Assembly: GCF_963877135.1 (NCBI RefSeq)
Contig: NZ_CAWNSW010000012.1
Span: 1 to 64,000 of the forward strand
DNA from: Stenomitos frigidus_A
Lineage (GTDB): Bacteria; Cyanobacteriota; Cyanobacteriia; Leptolyngbyales; Leptolyngbyaceae
Length of the DNA stretch: 64,000 nucleotides
Direction of reading: 5' to 3'
In this document: positions 49,827-58,041 of the stretch, piece by piece
Layout: each line of letters begins with the position of its first letter
How positions within the stretch are numbered: the stretch's first letter is position 1
Notes under the pieces: model-generated
The model's input: only the letters and a program-made list of their open reading frames with translations
What the model was told of the DNA's origin: nothing
Databases searched by the model: none
Position numbers and translations under genes: made by a program

Positions 49827-52800
49827 CTAATGAATATAGTCTTGCAGTGCCTTGACCGAAAGTGGTTGAGACTGCAGTGATCGGATGGCGGCTGTAGTTG
49901 CTTTTGCGCCTGCGATCGTGGTGACGATAGGAATTTTGTAAGACAAAGCGGTACGACGAATCAGACGACCATCGGCTTTGGCTTCTTCCCCGGAAGGAGT
50001 ATTAATAATGAGCTGAATTTTCTCATTTTTAATAGAGTCCATGATGTTTGGGCGACCTTCATGGAGCTTGAGCACCAATTCAACCTCAACGCCTTGTTCT
50101 CGGAGTGCTTTTCGAGTGCCCTCTGTAGCAACCACGTGAAAGCCAAGTTCTAGTAACTCTTTAGCCACGGAAACAACAGCCGCTTTGTCGCGATCGCTGG
50201 TCGAGACAAACACCGTGCCACCTTGCGGTAAGCGCTGACCAGCCCCCAACTCTGCCTTAGCAAACGCAGCGCCAAAGTTGTCGTCAATGCCCATCACCTC
50301 GCCGGTCGATCGCATTTCAGGGCCCAGAATCGTATCGGTGCCAGGGAATTTCTCGAAGGGCAGAACCGCTTCTTTAACCGCAATATGTTTGGGGATGATT
50401 TCCTTTGTATAGCCTAGCTCCGCAAGGGATTTGCCAGACATAATGCGGGCTGCCATTTTTGCCAACGGCACGCCGATCGCCTTCGAGACAAACGGTACCG
50501 TGCGCGAGGCGCGTGGGTTAGCTTCCAGGATATAGACTTGTTCACCCTGTACGGCGTATTGGATATTCATCAAGCCAACGACATTCAAGGCTTTGGCAAG
50601 TTGCACTGTCCAGGTTCGAATCTGGGTTAAGACGGCTTCACTGAGGAACACCGATGGCAACGAGCAGGCCGAGTCGCCAGAATGAATGCCTGCTTCCTCA
50701 ATATGCTCCATAATGCCGCCGATGACCACGTTGCCACCCTGGTCGGCGATCGCGTCTACATCTACTTCCACTGCATTTTCGAGATACTTGTCAATCAGAA
50801 TGGGGTGATCAGGTTCGACGAGAACGGCAGCAGTCATGTAACGCTGTAGCTCCGTGTCGGAGTAGACAATTTCCATGCCGCGTCCACCGAGGACATAGCT
50901 GGGGCGCACGACTACGGGATAGTTGATGCGACGGGCAACCTCTAAAGATTCCCCATAGCTGCGGGCTAGACCGTTGGCAGGTTGCTTAATATCCAACTCT
51001 CGCAGAATTTTCTCAAAGCGCTCTCGATCTTCAGCCGTATCGATCGAATCCGGTGAGGTACCCCAGATTTTGGTTGAAACGGTACAGGTATCGCCGTTGA
51101 GGTATTTCTGCAAGGGCACTGCCAGCTTCAGCGGCGTTTGTCCACCAAACTGAATGATCACGCCTTCAGGATTCTCCGCCTCAATGATGTTGAGCACATC
51201 TTCTTTCGTGAGCGGTTCAAAGTAGAGCCGATCGCTGGTGTCATAGTCAGTCGAAACCGTTTCGGGATTGGAGTTGACCATGATTGTCTCGAAACCGTCT
51301 TCCCGCAAGGCAAAGGAGGTGTGACAGCAGCAGTAGTCAAACTCAATGCCCTGACCAATACGGTTAGGGCCGCCACCCAAGATCATCACTTTGCGCCTGT
51401 CTGACGGCAAAATTTCGCTTTCGCCTGCTTCGTAAGTGGAGTAGTAGTAGGGCGTGAGGGCTTCAAATTCAGCCGCACAGGTATCGACGGTTTTGTAAAC
51501 GGGGATCACCTGTAACGACTTTCGGTAGGTGCGAACCTCATCTTCAGTCGTCTTAGTCGCATAGGCGATTTGGCGATCGCTAAAGCCCTGTCGCTTAATG
51601 TCAAATAGCTGCTCTTTGGTCAGGCTCTTCAGCGGAGCGCGCTTGAGCACTTTCTCAGTTTCCAGCAGTGCATAGAGCTTGTCCAGGAACCAGGGGTCGA
51701 TCGCAGTCAGTTCATACACCTCATCCACCGTCATGCCCATTTGAAACGCATGGTGGATGGTAAAGATGCGCTCTGGATTCGGCGTCCGTAAACCCGCGCG
51801 AATTTGCTCTAAGCTAGGCACTTTTTCGCTGCGATCGCAGCCCCAACCCGCGCGTCCCGTTTCCATCGATCGCAGCGCTTTTTGGAATGATTCCTGAAAC
51901 GTACGCCCGATCGCCATCGCTTCGCCCACCGATTTCATTTGAGTCGTGAGGGTAGGGATAGAGCCGGGAAATTTCTCGAACGCGAAGCGGGGAATTTTGG
52001 TCACAACGTAGTCGATCGTTGGCTCAAAACTGGCAGGCGTCTTCTTCGTAATGTCGTTAGGAATCTCGTCCAGCGTGTAGCCGACGGCAAGTTTGGCTGC
52101 CATTTTGGCGATCGAAAACCCTGTTGCCTTTGAAGCGAGTGCAGAACTGCGCGACACACGAGGGTTCATCTCAATCACTACCACGTCGCCATTGTCGGGA
52201 TTAACCGAAAACTGGATGTTGGAACCACCTGTCTCCACACCGATCTCGCGAATGATCTTGATTGACGCATCCCGCAACCGCTGGTACTCCTTATCGGTCA
52301 GGGTTTGAGCAGGCGCAACGGTAATGGAGTCGCCCGTATGCACACCCATTGGGTCAAGGTTTTCGATCGAGCAGATGATCACCACGTTGTCTGCCAAATC
52401 GCGCATGACTTCGAGTTCGTATTCCTTCCAACCCAGCAGCGATTTCTCAATCAAAATCTGCGAAACCGGACTGGCATCCAGACCAGACTGGGAAATTTCC
52501 TCAAACTCTTCCTGGTTATAGGCAATGCCACCACCGGAACCGCCCATCGTATAAGCAGGCCGAATGATCAACGGATAGCTGCCGATTTCGTGCCCAATCT
52601 GACGCGCCTCTTCTAGTGTGGTTGCGAGGCCAGAGGGACAAACTCCCACGCCAATCCGTGCCATTGCTTCTTTGAAGAGCTTGCGGTCTTCCGCCATTTC
52701 GATCGCAGGTAGCTTTGCCCCAATGAGCTCTACGCCATATTTCTCCAGCGTGCCGTTTTTTGCCAGGGCGACTGCCAGGTTTAACGCAGTCTGTCCGCCC

Positions 52801-53069
52801 ATCGTTGGCAGCAAGGCATCAGGGCGCTCTTTCTCAATAATTTTCTCGACGACTTCTGGTGTCAGAGGCTCAATGTAGGTGCGATCGGCCGTCTCCGGGT
52901 CGGTCATAATCGTCGCCGGATTGGAGTTGACCAGAACGACTTCGTAGCCCTCATCCCGCAGGGCTTTACAGGCTTGCGTACCAGAATAATCAAACTCGCA
53001 GGCTTGCCCAATCACAATGGGGCCAGAGCCAATCAACAGAATTTTGTGGAGATCGTTGCGACGCGGCAT
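49827..53069 (-). CDS. carB: Carbamoyl-phosphate synthase large subunit
   Basis: The 1080-residue protein makes carbamoyl phosphate for arginine and pyrimidine synthesis with CarA. Two homologous ATP-grasp halves are clear: the first has KILLIGSGPIVIGQACEFDY and RPAYTMGGSGGGIAYN; the second has MILGGGPNRIGQGIEFDYCC and RPSYVLGGRGMEIVY. An MGS-like allosteric domain (VVATEGTRKALREQGVEV) ends the protein. ATG 53069 starts the conserved MPRRNDLHKILLIG. Length equals the family norm. carA is not in the window. Confidence 0.97.
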   Translation of the reverse strand: MPRRNDLHKILLIGSGPIVIGQACEFDYSGTQACKALRDEGYEVVLVNSNPATIMTDPETADRTYIEPLTPEVVEKIIEKERPDALLPTMGGQTALNLAVALAKNGTLEKYGVELIGAKLPAIEMAEDRKLFKEAMARIGVGVCPSGLATTLEEARQIGHEIGSYPLIIRPAYTMGGSGGGIAYNQEEFEEISQSGLDASPVSQILIEKSLLGWKEYELEVMRDLADNVVIICSIENLDPMGVHTGDSITVAPAQTLTDKEYQRLRDASIKIIREIGVETGGSNIQFSVNPDNGDVVVIEMNPRVSRSSALASKATGFSIAKMAAKLAVGYTLDEIPNDITKKTPASFEPTIDYVVTKIPRFAFEKFPGSIPTLTTQMKSVGEAMAIGRTFQESFQKALRSMETGRAGWGCDRSEKVPSLEQIRAGLRTPNPERIFTIHHAFQMGMTVDEVYELTAIDPWFLDKLYALLETEKVLKRAPLKSLTKEQLFDIKRQGFSDRQIAYATKTTEDEVRTYRKSLQVIPVYKTVDTCAAEFEALTPYYYSTYEAGESEILPSDRRKVMILGGGPNRIGQGIEFDYCCCHTSFALREDGFETIMVNSNPETVSTDYDTSDRLYFEPLTKEDVLNIIEAENPEGVIIQFGGQTPLKLAVPLQKYLNGDTCTVSTKIWGTSPDSIDTAEDRERFEKILRELDIKQPANGLARSYGESLEVARRINYPVVVRPSYVLGGRGMEIVYSDTELQRYMTAAVLVEPDHPILIDKYLENAVEVDVDAIADQGGNVVIGGIMEHIEEAGIHSGDSACSLPSVFLSEAVLTQIRTWTVQLAKALNVVGLMNIQYAVQGEQVYILEANPRASRTVPFVSKAIGVPLAKMAARIMSGKSLAELGYTKEIIPKHIAVKEAVLPFEKFPGTDTILGPEMRSTGEVMGIDDNFGAAFAKAELGAGQRLPQGGTVFVSTSDRDKAAVVSVAKELLELGFHVVATEGTRKALREQGVEVELVLKLHEGRPNIMDSIKNEKIQLIINTPSGEEAKADGRLIRRTALSYKIPIVTTIAGAKATTAAIRSLQSQPLSVKALQDYIH

Positions 53070-53171
53070 GGTAGTGATGTGGGGGTCGAGGTCTGAAATC
53101 CCACTTATTGTAAAGGGTTTCTTCAACTTAGACGGTAGTCTTCTTTCTAATCCCAGTGCTTGGGATATGCA

Positions 53172-53564
53172 TTAGTTCGATTTGCCGTCGCTGCCAAAGT
53201 ACTCTCGATAGGCACAAATGCGATCGCCCCGAAGGTCGAAAGAGACGGCCACGCGATTCTTATAGGGTTCTCCCAGCAGTAAACCTTCGTCTCGAAACTC
53301 AAACACAACGGTTGTCTCATTGCTCGTCACGCGATCGAGCGTGAGCGACAGCCCCTCTTTGAAGGTTTCAGCGACGTACTGAAAGAAGGCGATCGCACGC
53401 TCCTTACCCTTATTGAAGCCACGATACGGTCCCATAGGGAAGCAAAACGTAAAATCATCGGAGAGCAAATCGATAAACGCTTGCCATTCTCCTGTTGCTA
53501 AACCATGCTGGAAATGCCCAAAGGCTCGGTAAGCAACTTCCAAGGTGTTTGAGCGCTGTGTCAT
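53172..53564 (-). CDS. NTF2/SnoaL-like fold protein
   Basis: The 130-residue protein has GLATGEWQAFIDLLSDDFTFCFPMGPYRG and ends RGDRICAYREYFGSD, the curved sheet pattern of SnoaL-like ketosteroid isomerase-type proteins. These may be enzymes or small binding proteins, so function is not assigned. It is 103 bp upstream of the carB start on the same strand. Confidence 0.82.
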   Translation of the reverse strand: MTQRSNTLEVAYRAFGHFQHGLATGEWQAFIDLLSDDFTFCFPMGPYRGFNKGKERAIAFFQYVAETFKEGLSLTLDRVTSNETTVVFEFRDEGLLLGEPYKNRVAVSFDLRGDRICAYREYFGSDGKSN

Positions 53565-54052
53565 ATAGCAACCCTATCTGATTGATGAAAGCTGATGGCT
53601 ATTTATAAGAGGTTTAAGACGTTTTGTTCGATAAATTTATACAAGTGTAGTTATTCTATCTCTAGCGGATGCAGCTCTCTAAAACAGCTAGCTTTGATCG
53701 GAACGTTTGATCTAAACAAATTGTCAAAGAAGCCTGCAAACTTTTGGCCAGGAGTCATATTCGTTCCGTAGGCATCTGTGACTGGGCTAAAAATCCGTCA
53801 TACTAAGAGAAAGAACCATTTCCTGTAAGATCATTATTACAAGCCCAGCTAGTGATGCAATCTAGCCAGCCTCATCCACCTTGTGCTCAATCGAGTCACA
53901 GGATCGATGCGGTCGAAAGCTGGCACAAAGTTCATAACGCGATCGCTTCTTTAAATGAGAAATTCATGCTTTTAGTAAGTTGAAAAACGCTTAGAAACTG
54001 CAGCAATTGATGTTCCTTAGCTCACATATTCTGACAATTTTCTGTGAACCGA
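53565..54052 (+). promoter_or_regulatory. Divergent intergenic region before the response-regulator gene
   Basis: The 488-bp gap separates a minus-strand gene from the RpaB-like regulator. It is AT-rich with many TAAA/TTTA motifs but no clear dyad. No gene was seen. Confidence 0.4.
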
Positions 54053-54778
54053 ATGTTGCATAGCCAAGAACGATCGAAGCAAACAATCCTGGTTGTTGAT
54101 GATGATGCTAATATTCGTCGAATTCTGGCCACTCGCCTCTCGATGGCTGGCTACATAGTTTCAACAGCCGCGGATGGATCGCAAGCGCTGACTAGTTTCC
54201 GTCAACAAGCGCCCGATCTCATTGTTTTAGATGTCATGATGCCTGAACTAGATGGCTACGACGTTTGCCGCACCCTGCGAAAAGAGTCAAATGTCCCAAT
54301 CATTTTGCTAACCGCTTTGGCAAATGTAGCCGATCGCATCACTGGCTTAGAAGCAGGTGCCGATGACTACATGGTGAAACCATTTTCGCCAAAAGAATTA
54401 GAGACTCGTATTCGCTGTATTCTGCGTCGTCTTGACAAGGTAAACGATGATGCTACGACGTCTGGAATTCTTGAAGTCGGCTCTCTGCGGATTGAAACGT
54501 ACACGCGAAAGGTCTATCAAAACAACGTGCCAGTTCGACTCACTGACATGGAATTCAACATGTTGAAACTATTAGTGAGTCAAGCAGGAGTATGCATTTC
54601 TCGACTTGAAATTTTAGAGAAAGTATGGGGTTATAACCAACCGAGTTTGGGAGATGTACGGATTGTTGACGTACACATTTCTCGGCTACGTGAAAAACTG
54701 CAAGCTTTACCTGAGCAAGCTGAGTCGATCGTTACTGTCCGTGGTAAAGGATATATCTTCCCTCGTGTTGATTCCTGA
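54053..54778 (+). CDS. OmpR-family response regulator, RpaB-like (Ycf27)
   Basis: The 241-residue protein has a receiver domain with ILVVDDDANIRR, phospho-acceptor Asp60 in LIVLDVMMPELDG, and DDYMVKPFSPKELE with the conserved lysine. A winged-helix output domain (LTDMEFNMLKLLVSQAG, VDVHISRLREKL, VRGKGYIFPRV) follows. Sequence is closest to RpaB, the cyanobacterial high-light regulator, but differs at several output-domain positions, so it may be a paralogue. GTG 54044 is an alternative start. No kinase is adjacent. It is convergent with crtW. Confidence 0.9.
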   Translation: MLHSQERSKQTILVVDDDANIRRILATRLSMAGYIVSTAADGSQALTSFRQQAPDLIVLDVMMPELDGYDVCRTLRKESNVPIILLTALANVADRITGLEAGADDYMVKPFSPKELETRIRCILRRLDKVNDDATTSGILEVGSLRIETYTRKVYQNNVPVRLTDMEFNMLKLLVSQAGVCISRLEILEKVWGYNQPSLGDVRIVDVHISRLREKLQALPEQAESIVTVRGKGYIFPRVDS

Positions 54779-54881
54779 TAGGCGTTGATGTTACCCAGCT
54801 TCAGGTCGTGTTTCGCATCAACAAGCCCTATAGGAGAAGCGACCGAGATTCGATCGCGGCTCGCGCTTGAACCGCTACCGA

Positions 54882-55661
54882 TCAAGTGTTGATCCTGGCA
54901 ATGCCATGCTTGGCGATCGTGGGCAGTTGCCACCAGGGAACATGAGGATACTCGTGATGTTCGTAATGGTAGCCAAAGTGATAGCAAGCCAGCAGTGACA
55001 ACAGCAACGGTCGATGAGCGCTCTGAGCGCGAAAAACGTTTTGGTAGCCGCCTGCTGGTTCACGATGAGGCAAATAAGTCCCAAAGTAAAAAAGCTGCAC
55101 CGAACTGAGCAACGATGGCACAATCCAAAACATCAGCAAATTCGACTCCGGCACGTGTAAGAGAAGATGCATGGCGTGAAACACCGCAATGAGTGCAAGC
55201 AACCGCCCCCAACTCCAATAACGCTGCAAAAAACGAAAATACCAGGCAAACGGGTTTTTGTGCTGACCGTCATGAAAGTCAGGGTCTAAAGGACTCGCAG
55301 GATCACGGTGGTGCTGCCAGTGAGCCTTAAACAATTGCTTGTAAGAAAATAAACCATACATCAGTAGTGCTGACGTACCCATGAAGTGATTCAGCCTGGG
55401 ATGCTGAGGCGCAACACACCCATGCATCGCATCATGAGCCGTGACGAATAAGCCTGCATAAAGAAACGTTTGCCAAAACACGGCCAGTATTGTCCAGAGC
55501 GACTGTTGGCTGAGTGAAGCATTGAAGAGGATTGTCAGGCTGCCTGCCCAAGTTGCCATGATGAGGCTAGCGATGCATAAGCCTCGTAGACTAGAGCCGA
55601 TGATGACAGGTGATGCTGTGGGTGAAAGCTGATCGCCATTGATTGGCAAAACGGTAGACAT
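54882..55661 (-). CDS. crtW: Beta-carotene ketolase
   Basis: The 259-residue di-iron membrane oxygenase adds a 4-keto group to beta-carotene to make echinenone and canthaxanthin. The three His motifs are HDAMHG, HWQHH and HYEHHEYPHVPWW. Length equals that of characterised CrtW proteins, so ATG 55661 is used, although the frame stays open 89 codons upstream without conserved residues. Neighbouring regulator RpaB-type and CrtW are convergent, so shared control is not implied. Confidence 0.93.
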   Translation of the reverse strand: MSTVLPINGDQLSPTASPVIIGSSLRGLCIASLIMATWAGSLTILFNASLSQQSLWTILAVFWQTFLYAGLFVTAHDAMHGCVAPQHPRLNHFMGTSALLMYGLFSYKQLFKAHWQHHRDPASPLDPDFHDGQHKNPFAWYFRFLQRYWSWGRLLALIAVFHAMHLLLHVPESNLLMFWIVPSLLSSVQLFYFGTYLPHREPAGGYQNVFRAQSAHRPLLLSLLACYHFGYHYEHHEYPHVPWWQLPTIAKHGIARINT

Positions 55662-56192
55662 GAGGGCTGTTTTCTCGTTGTGATAGTAGCTAGCTTTAGC
55701 TTGTCGATCGAGCGCTAGCAGTAGAGGCGGTGCATCCTCATGCATCAGGTTTGATAAATCGAGTCGGACTGCCAAATCTGATTTGTATAAACAATGTAAC
55801 AGAATGGTAATAATTCTGTGAAGCTTAAAACTCCCCTTTAGGTATAGGTTTGCGCAATCTATGCAAGGAGACGTAAGGACTGGTTCAAGCAAACGTTTAT
55901 AACCTCGTTGAGGGAGGTAGGAGCGCAAGACTTATGCCCCCCATTGAGGCAGGTACTTAGAATCGCGGATTTACAGCGGTTTTCATTCAGATAGGGTACA
56001 CGGGTAATATCGGAAAGCTTTACTCAGAGAGCATTTGATGATCTTAGATGTCCCCTATTAAGCTGCGATCCGCTGTAATAAGGTTGAGAATTTGTATTGT
56101 TGCTAGGGTATGCCGTGCGCCCTTACGGAAGAATGGCGGAGTGACGCTCACCGCTAGCCGCTCCATAACAAGTACTTTCTAGCGAATATTTA
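55662..56192. other. Region upstream of crtW
   Basis: Up to 55928 the crtW frame remains open but non-conserved, so this is probably leader. The remainder to 56192 is gene-free, with a GC-rich dyad-like run near 56110-56165 (GCGCCC, ACGCTCACCGC). No clear terminator was seen. Confidence 0.4.
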
Positions 56193-57008
56193 TTACCGAG
56201 AGCGATCGCGGGTACTGCCACCCTCAAAGCTGTCGCCATCCTCTTCGAACCAATCATCGGCACTTTCGGCACTGGTCGGCACCTCGGTTGGCGTTGCGTC
56301 ATCAAGCGGACGAAAAGGCGGCACAAGGACGCGATAGTCAGCATCAACAACCGGTTTGCCGATAACCGATTCGGCTTTACCAACACCAGAATCTTTCGGC
56401 TCACGGTAGCTGTAGGAATACACAGAGCCGTTACGAGAGGTCGTTTTTGGTTCTTGCTTGACTTCATAGTCCGTGCGGACTCTTGGCGCGGTAGACCGAG
56501 TCTCTCTGGGTTCATCTCTGGGGATATCCCTGGGTTCATCCACGTCCCAATCATCGCTCGATTCATCGTCCCAGTCATCGATCGGATCAGAGTCTACGGG
56601 CGAGCGTCCGGTGCTTGCTTGACGCGCCGCTGATTCCTCATAGCCGTCCCAATTGTTCCAGGCCGCATCGTCTTCAACCGTTTTCGCAGCGGGTGGACGA
56701 GAAAAGAAGGGGCTTGGTTCTGGTGACGGTGTAGTTGAACGCGCCTGAAAACCACTCTGACGGGATACTTGCCGAAACTTCGATCGTGCCGCACGGACTG
56801 CAAAGTAATTAGACGCGCTGAACAAGCTGGTAATCAACAGATTGGTGACAACGCCAGCCCCGATCGCGCCTAAAATCCATAGCGCCAACGGTAAGGCAGG
56901 CGTTTGGATGCCCAAAAACGTCAGTTGTAGGGGCGACCAGTTGAACTGAACAAGGAGGAATAGGCCTCCAGCCAGTCCGAGCAACAGAACCAGGCGGATA
57001 AGGGGCAT
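56193..57008 (-). CDS. LapA-like (DUF1049) membrane protein with long acidic tail
   Basis: The 271-residue protein has two N-terminal membrane helices (VLLLGLAGGLFLLVQFNW and ALWILGAIGAGVVTNLLITSLF), matching the LapA/DUF1049 layout. A very polar, Asp/Ser/Pro-rich cytoplasmic tail of about 190 residues follows, with repeats such as DDWDDESSDDWDVDEPRD. The tail is probably disordered. Function unknown; typical in cyanobacteria. Confidence 0.75.
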   Translation of the reverse strand: MPLIRLVLLLGLAGGLFLLVQFNWSPLQLTFLGIQTPALPLALWILGAIGAGVVTNLLITSLFSASNYFAVRAARSKFRQVSRQSGFQARSTTPSPEPSPFFSRPPAAKTVEDDAAWNNWDGYEESAARQASTGRSPVDSDPIDDWDDESSDDWDVDEPRDIPRDEPRETRSTAPRVRTDYEVKQEPKTTSRNGSVYSYSYREPKDSGVGKAESVIGKPVVDADYRVLVPPFRPLDDATPTEVPTSAESADDWFEEDGDSFEGGSTRDRSR

Positions 57009-57118
57009 AATTTTAGCGGTCAGCCATCAACTATCAGCCTACCTTGGATCGAAATCACGTTACCAGCCTATCCTAGCAATTTGACATACAGCTGTTGCAA
57101 ACCCTTCTAGTGACTCTT

Positions 57119-57155
57119 GCTGATTGCTGATTGCTGACGGTTGACCGACCGCTAA
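57119..57155. repeat. Heptamer-repeat tract upstream of the UbiX stop
   Basis: Units of GCTGATT/GCTGACG and TTGACCG (each 7 bp) fill this stretch, related to the tract inside larB. Confidence 0.6.
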
Positions 57156-57159
57156 GCCT

Positions 57160-57783
57160 CTAATGTCCCTGCCAACGGTTAATCGGAATGCAGTCAATAT
57201 CCAGCTGATCGAGCGCGCGGGCAACGACAAAATCAACCAGATCTTCGATCGTCTGTGGGTTGTGATACCAGGCAGGAATGGCAGGTACAATGCGCACTCC
57301 CGCTTCTGCTAATGCCGTCAGATTGCGGAGATGGATTAGACTAAAGGGCGTTTCGCGGGGTACGACGACGAGTTTTCGCCCTTCCTTCAACTGGACATCG
57401 GCAGCGCGTTCAAGCAAATCGGAACTGAGCCCGCCTGCCAGTTTGGCAACCGTGCTCATGCTGCACGGAAGGATGAGCATACCCAATGTACGAAAGGAAC
57501 CGCTTGCGATCGTCGCTCCGACATCGCTCCAGGGGTGGCAGGTAAGTTTGCCAGCACGTTCCACCTCTGCCTGCTGCCGCCAGAATTGTTCTTGCTGTAA
57601 GGGTTCTGGTGGCATTCGCGTGTTTTGCTCTGCCTGCCAAACCATATAGACCGACTTAGAGGCCACTAATTCGATCGCGTAGTCTGCCTGCAAGAGAAAC
57701 TTAAGGGCACGAACGGCATAAATGAGCCCAGACGCTCCGGTGATGCCAAGGATAAGGGGACGAGAGGGAGGAGGAGAGAACAA
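57160..57783 (-). CDS. ubiX: Flavin prenyltransferase
   Basis: The 207-residue enzyme makes prenylated FMN for UbiD decarboxylases. It shows GITGASGLIYAVRALKFLL (FMN binding), DVGATIASGSFRTLGMLILPCSM, and VPRETPFSLIHLRNLTALAEAG for dimethylallyl phosphate. No ubiD is in the window. It lies 258 bp beyond the end of rnr on the same strand, and the gap contains repeats. Confidence 0.95.
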   Translation of the reverse strand: MFSPPPSRPLILGITGASGLIYAVRALKFLLQADYAIELVASKSVYMVWQAEQNTRMPPEPLQQEQFWRQQAEVERAGKLTCHPWSDVGATIASGSFRTLGMLILPCSMSTVAKLAGGLSSDLLERAADVQLKEGRKLVVVPRETPFSLIHLRNLTALAEAGVRIVPAIPAWYHNPQTIEDLVDFVVARALDQLDIDCIPINRWQGH

Positions 57784-57794
57784 GGGGAGGAGAC

Positions 57795-57846
57795 GTTTTG
57801 AGTTCTAAGTTTTGAGTTCTAAGTTTTGAGTTCTAAGTTTTGAGTA
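57795..57846. repeat. Alternating heptamer repeat between rnr and ubiX
   Basis: TTTTGAG and TTCTAAG alternate in three perfect 14-bp units, with a fourth partial unit. The DNA up to 58041 carries more degenerate tracts and no gene. Confidence 0.75.
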
Positions 57847-58041
57847 GGAAGAGAGGAGTTAGGGGTGAGGGAAAGTTTTGAGTTTTGAAGTGCGTTAGCG
57901 GCAGTGATTTCCTTCTAAAACGTCTCTTGGATGCCTGTTTCGATCAGGCAAGGCTTTAGGGTTTTACAACTCCTTCAGCCTTCAGCTGCTAACTTTTAGC
58001 CTCTGACTCCTGACTTCTGACACCTCTCTCCTCACCCAGAC

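Noticed and set aside
50609..50626. GGTTCGAATC tRNA T-loop-like sequence
   Set aside because: It lies in the carB coding frame and no acceptor stem, D-arm or anticodon arm can be drawn around it.
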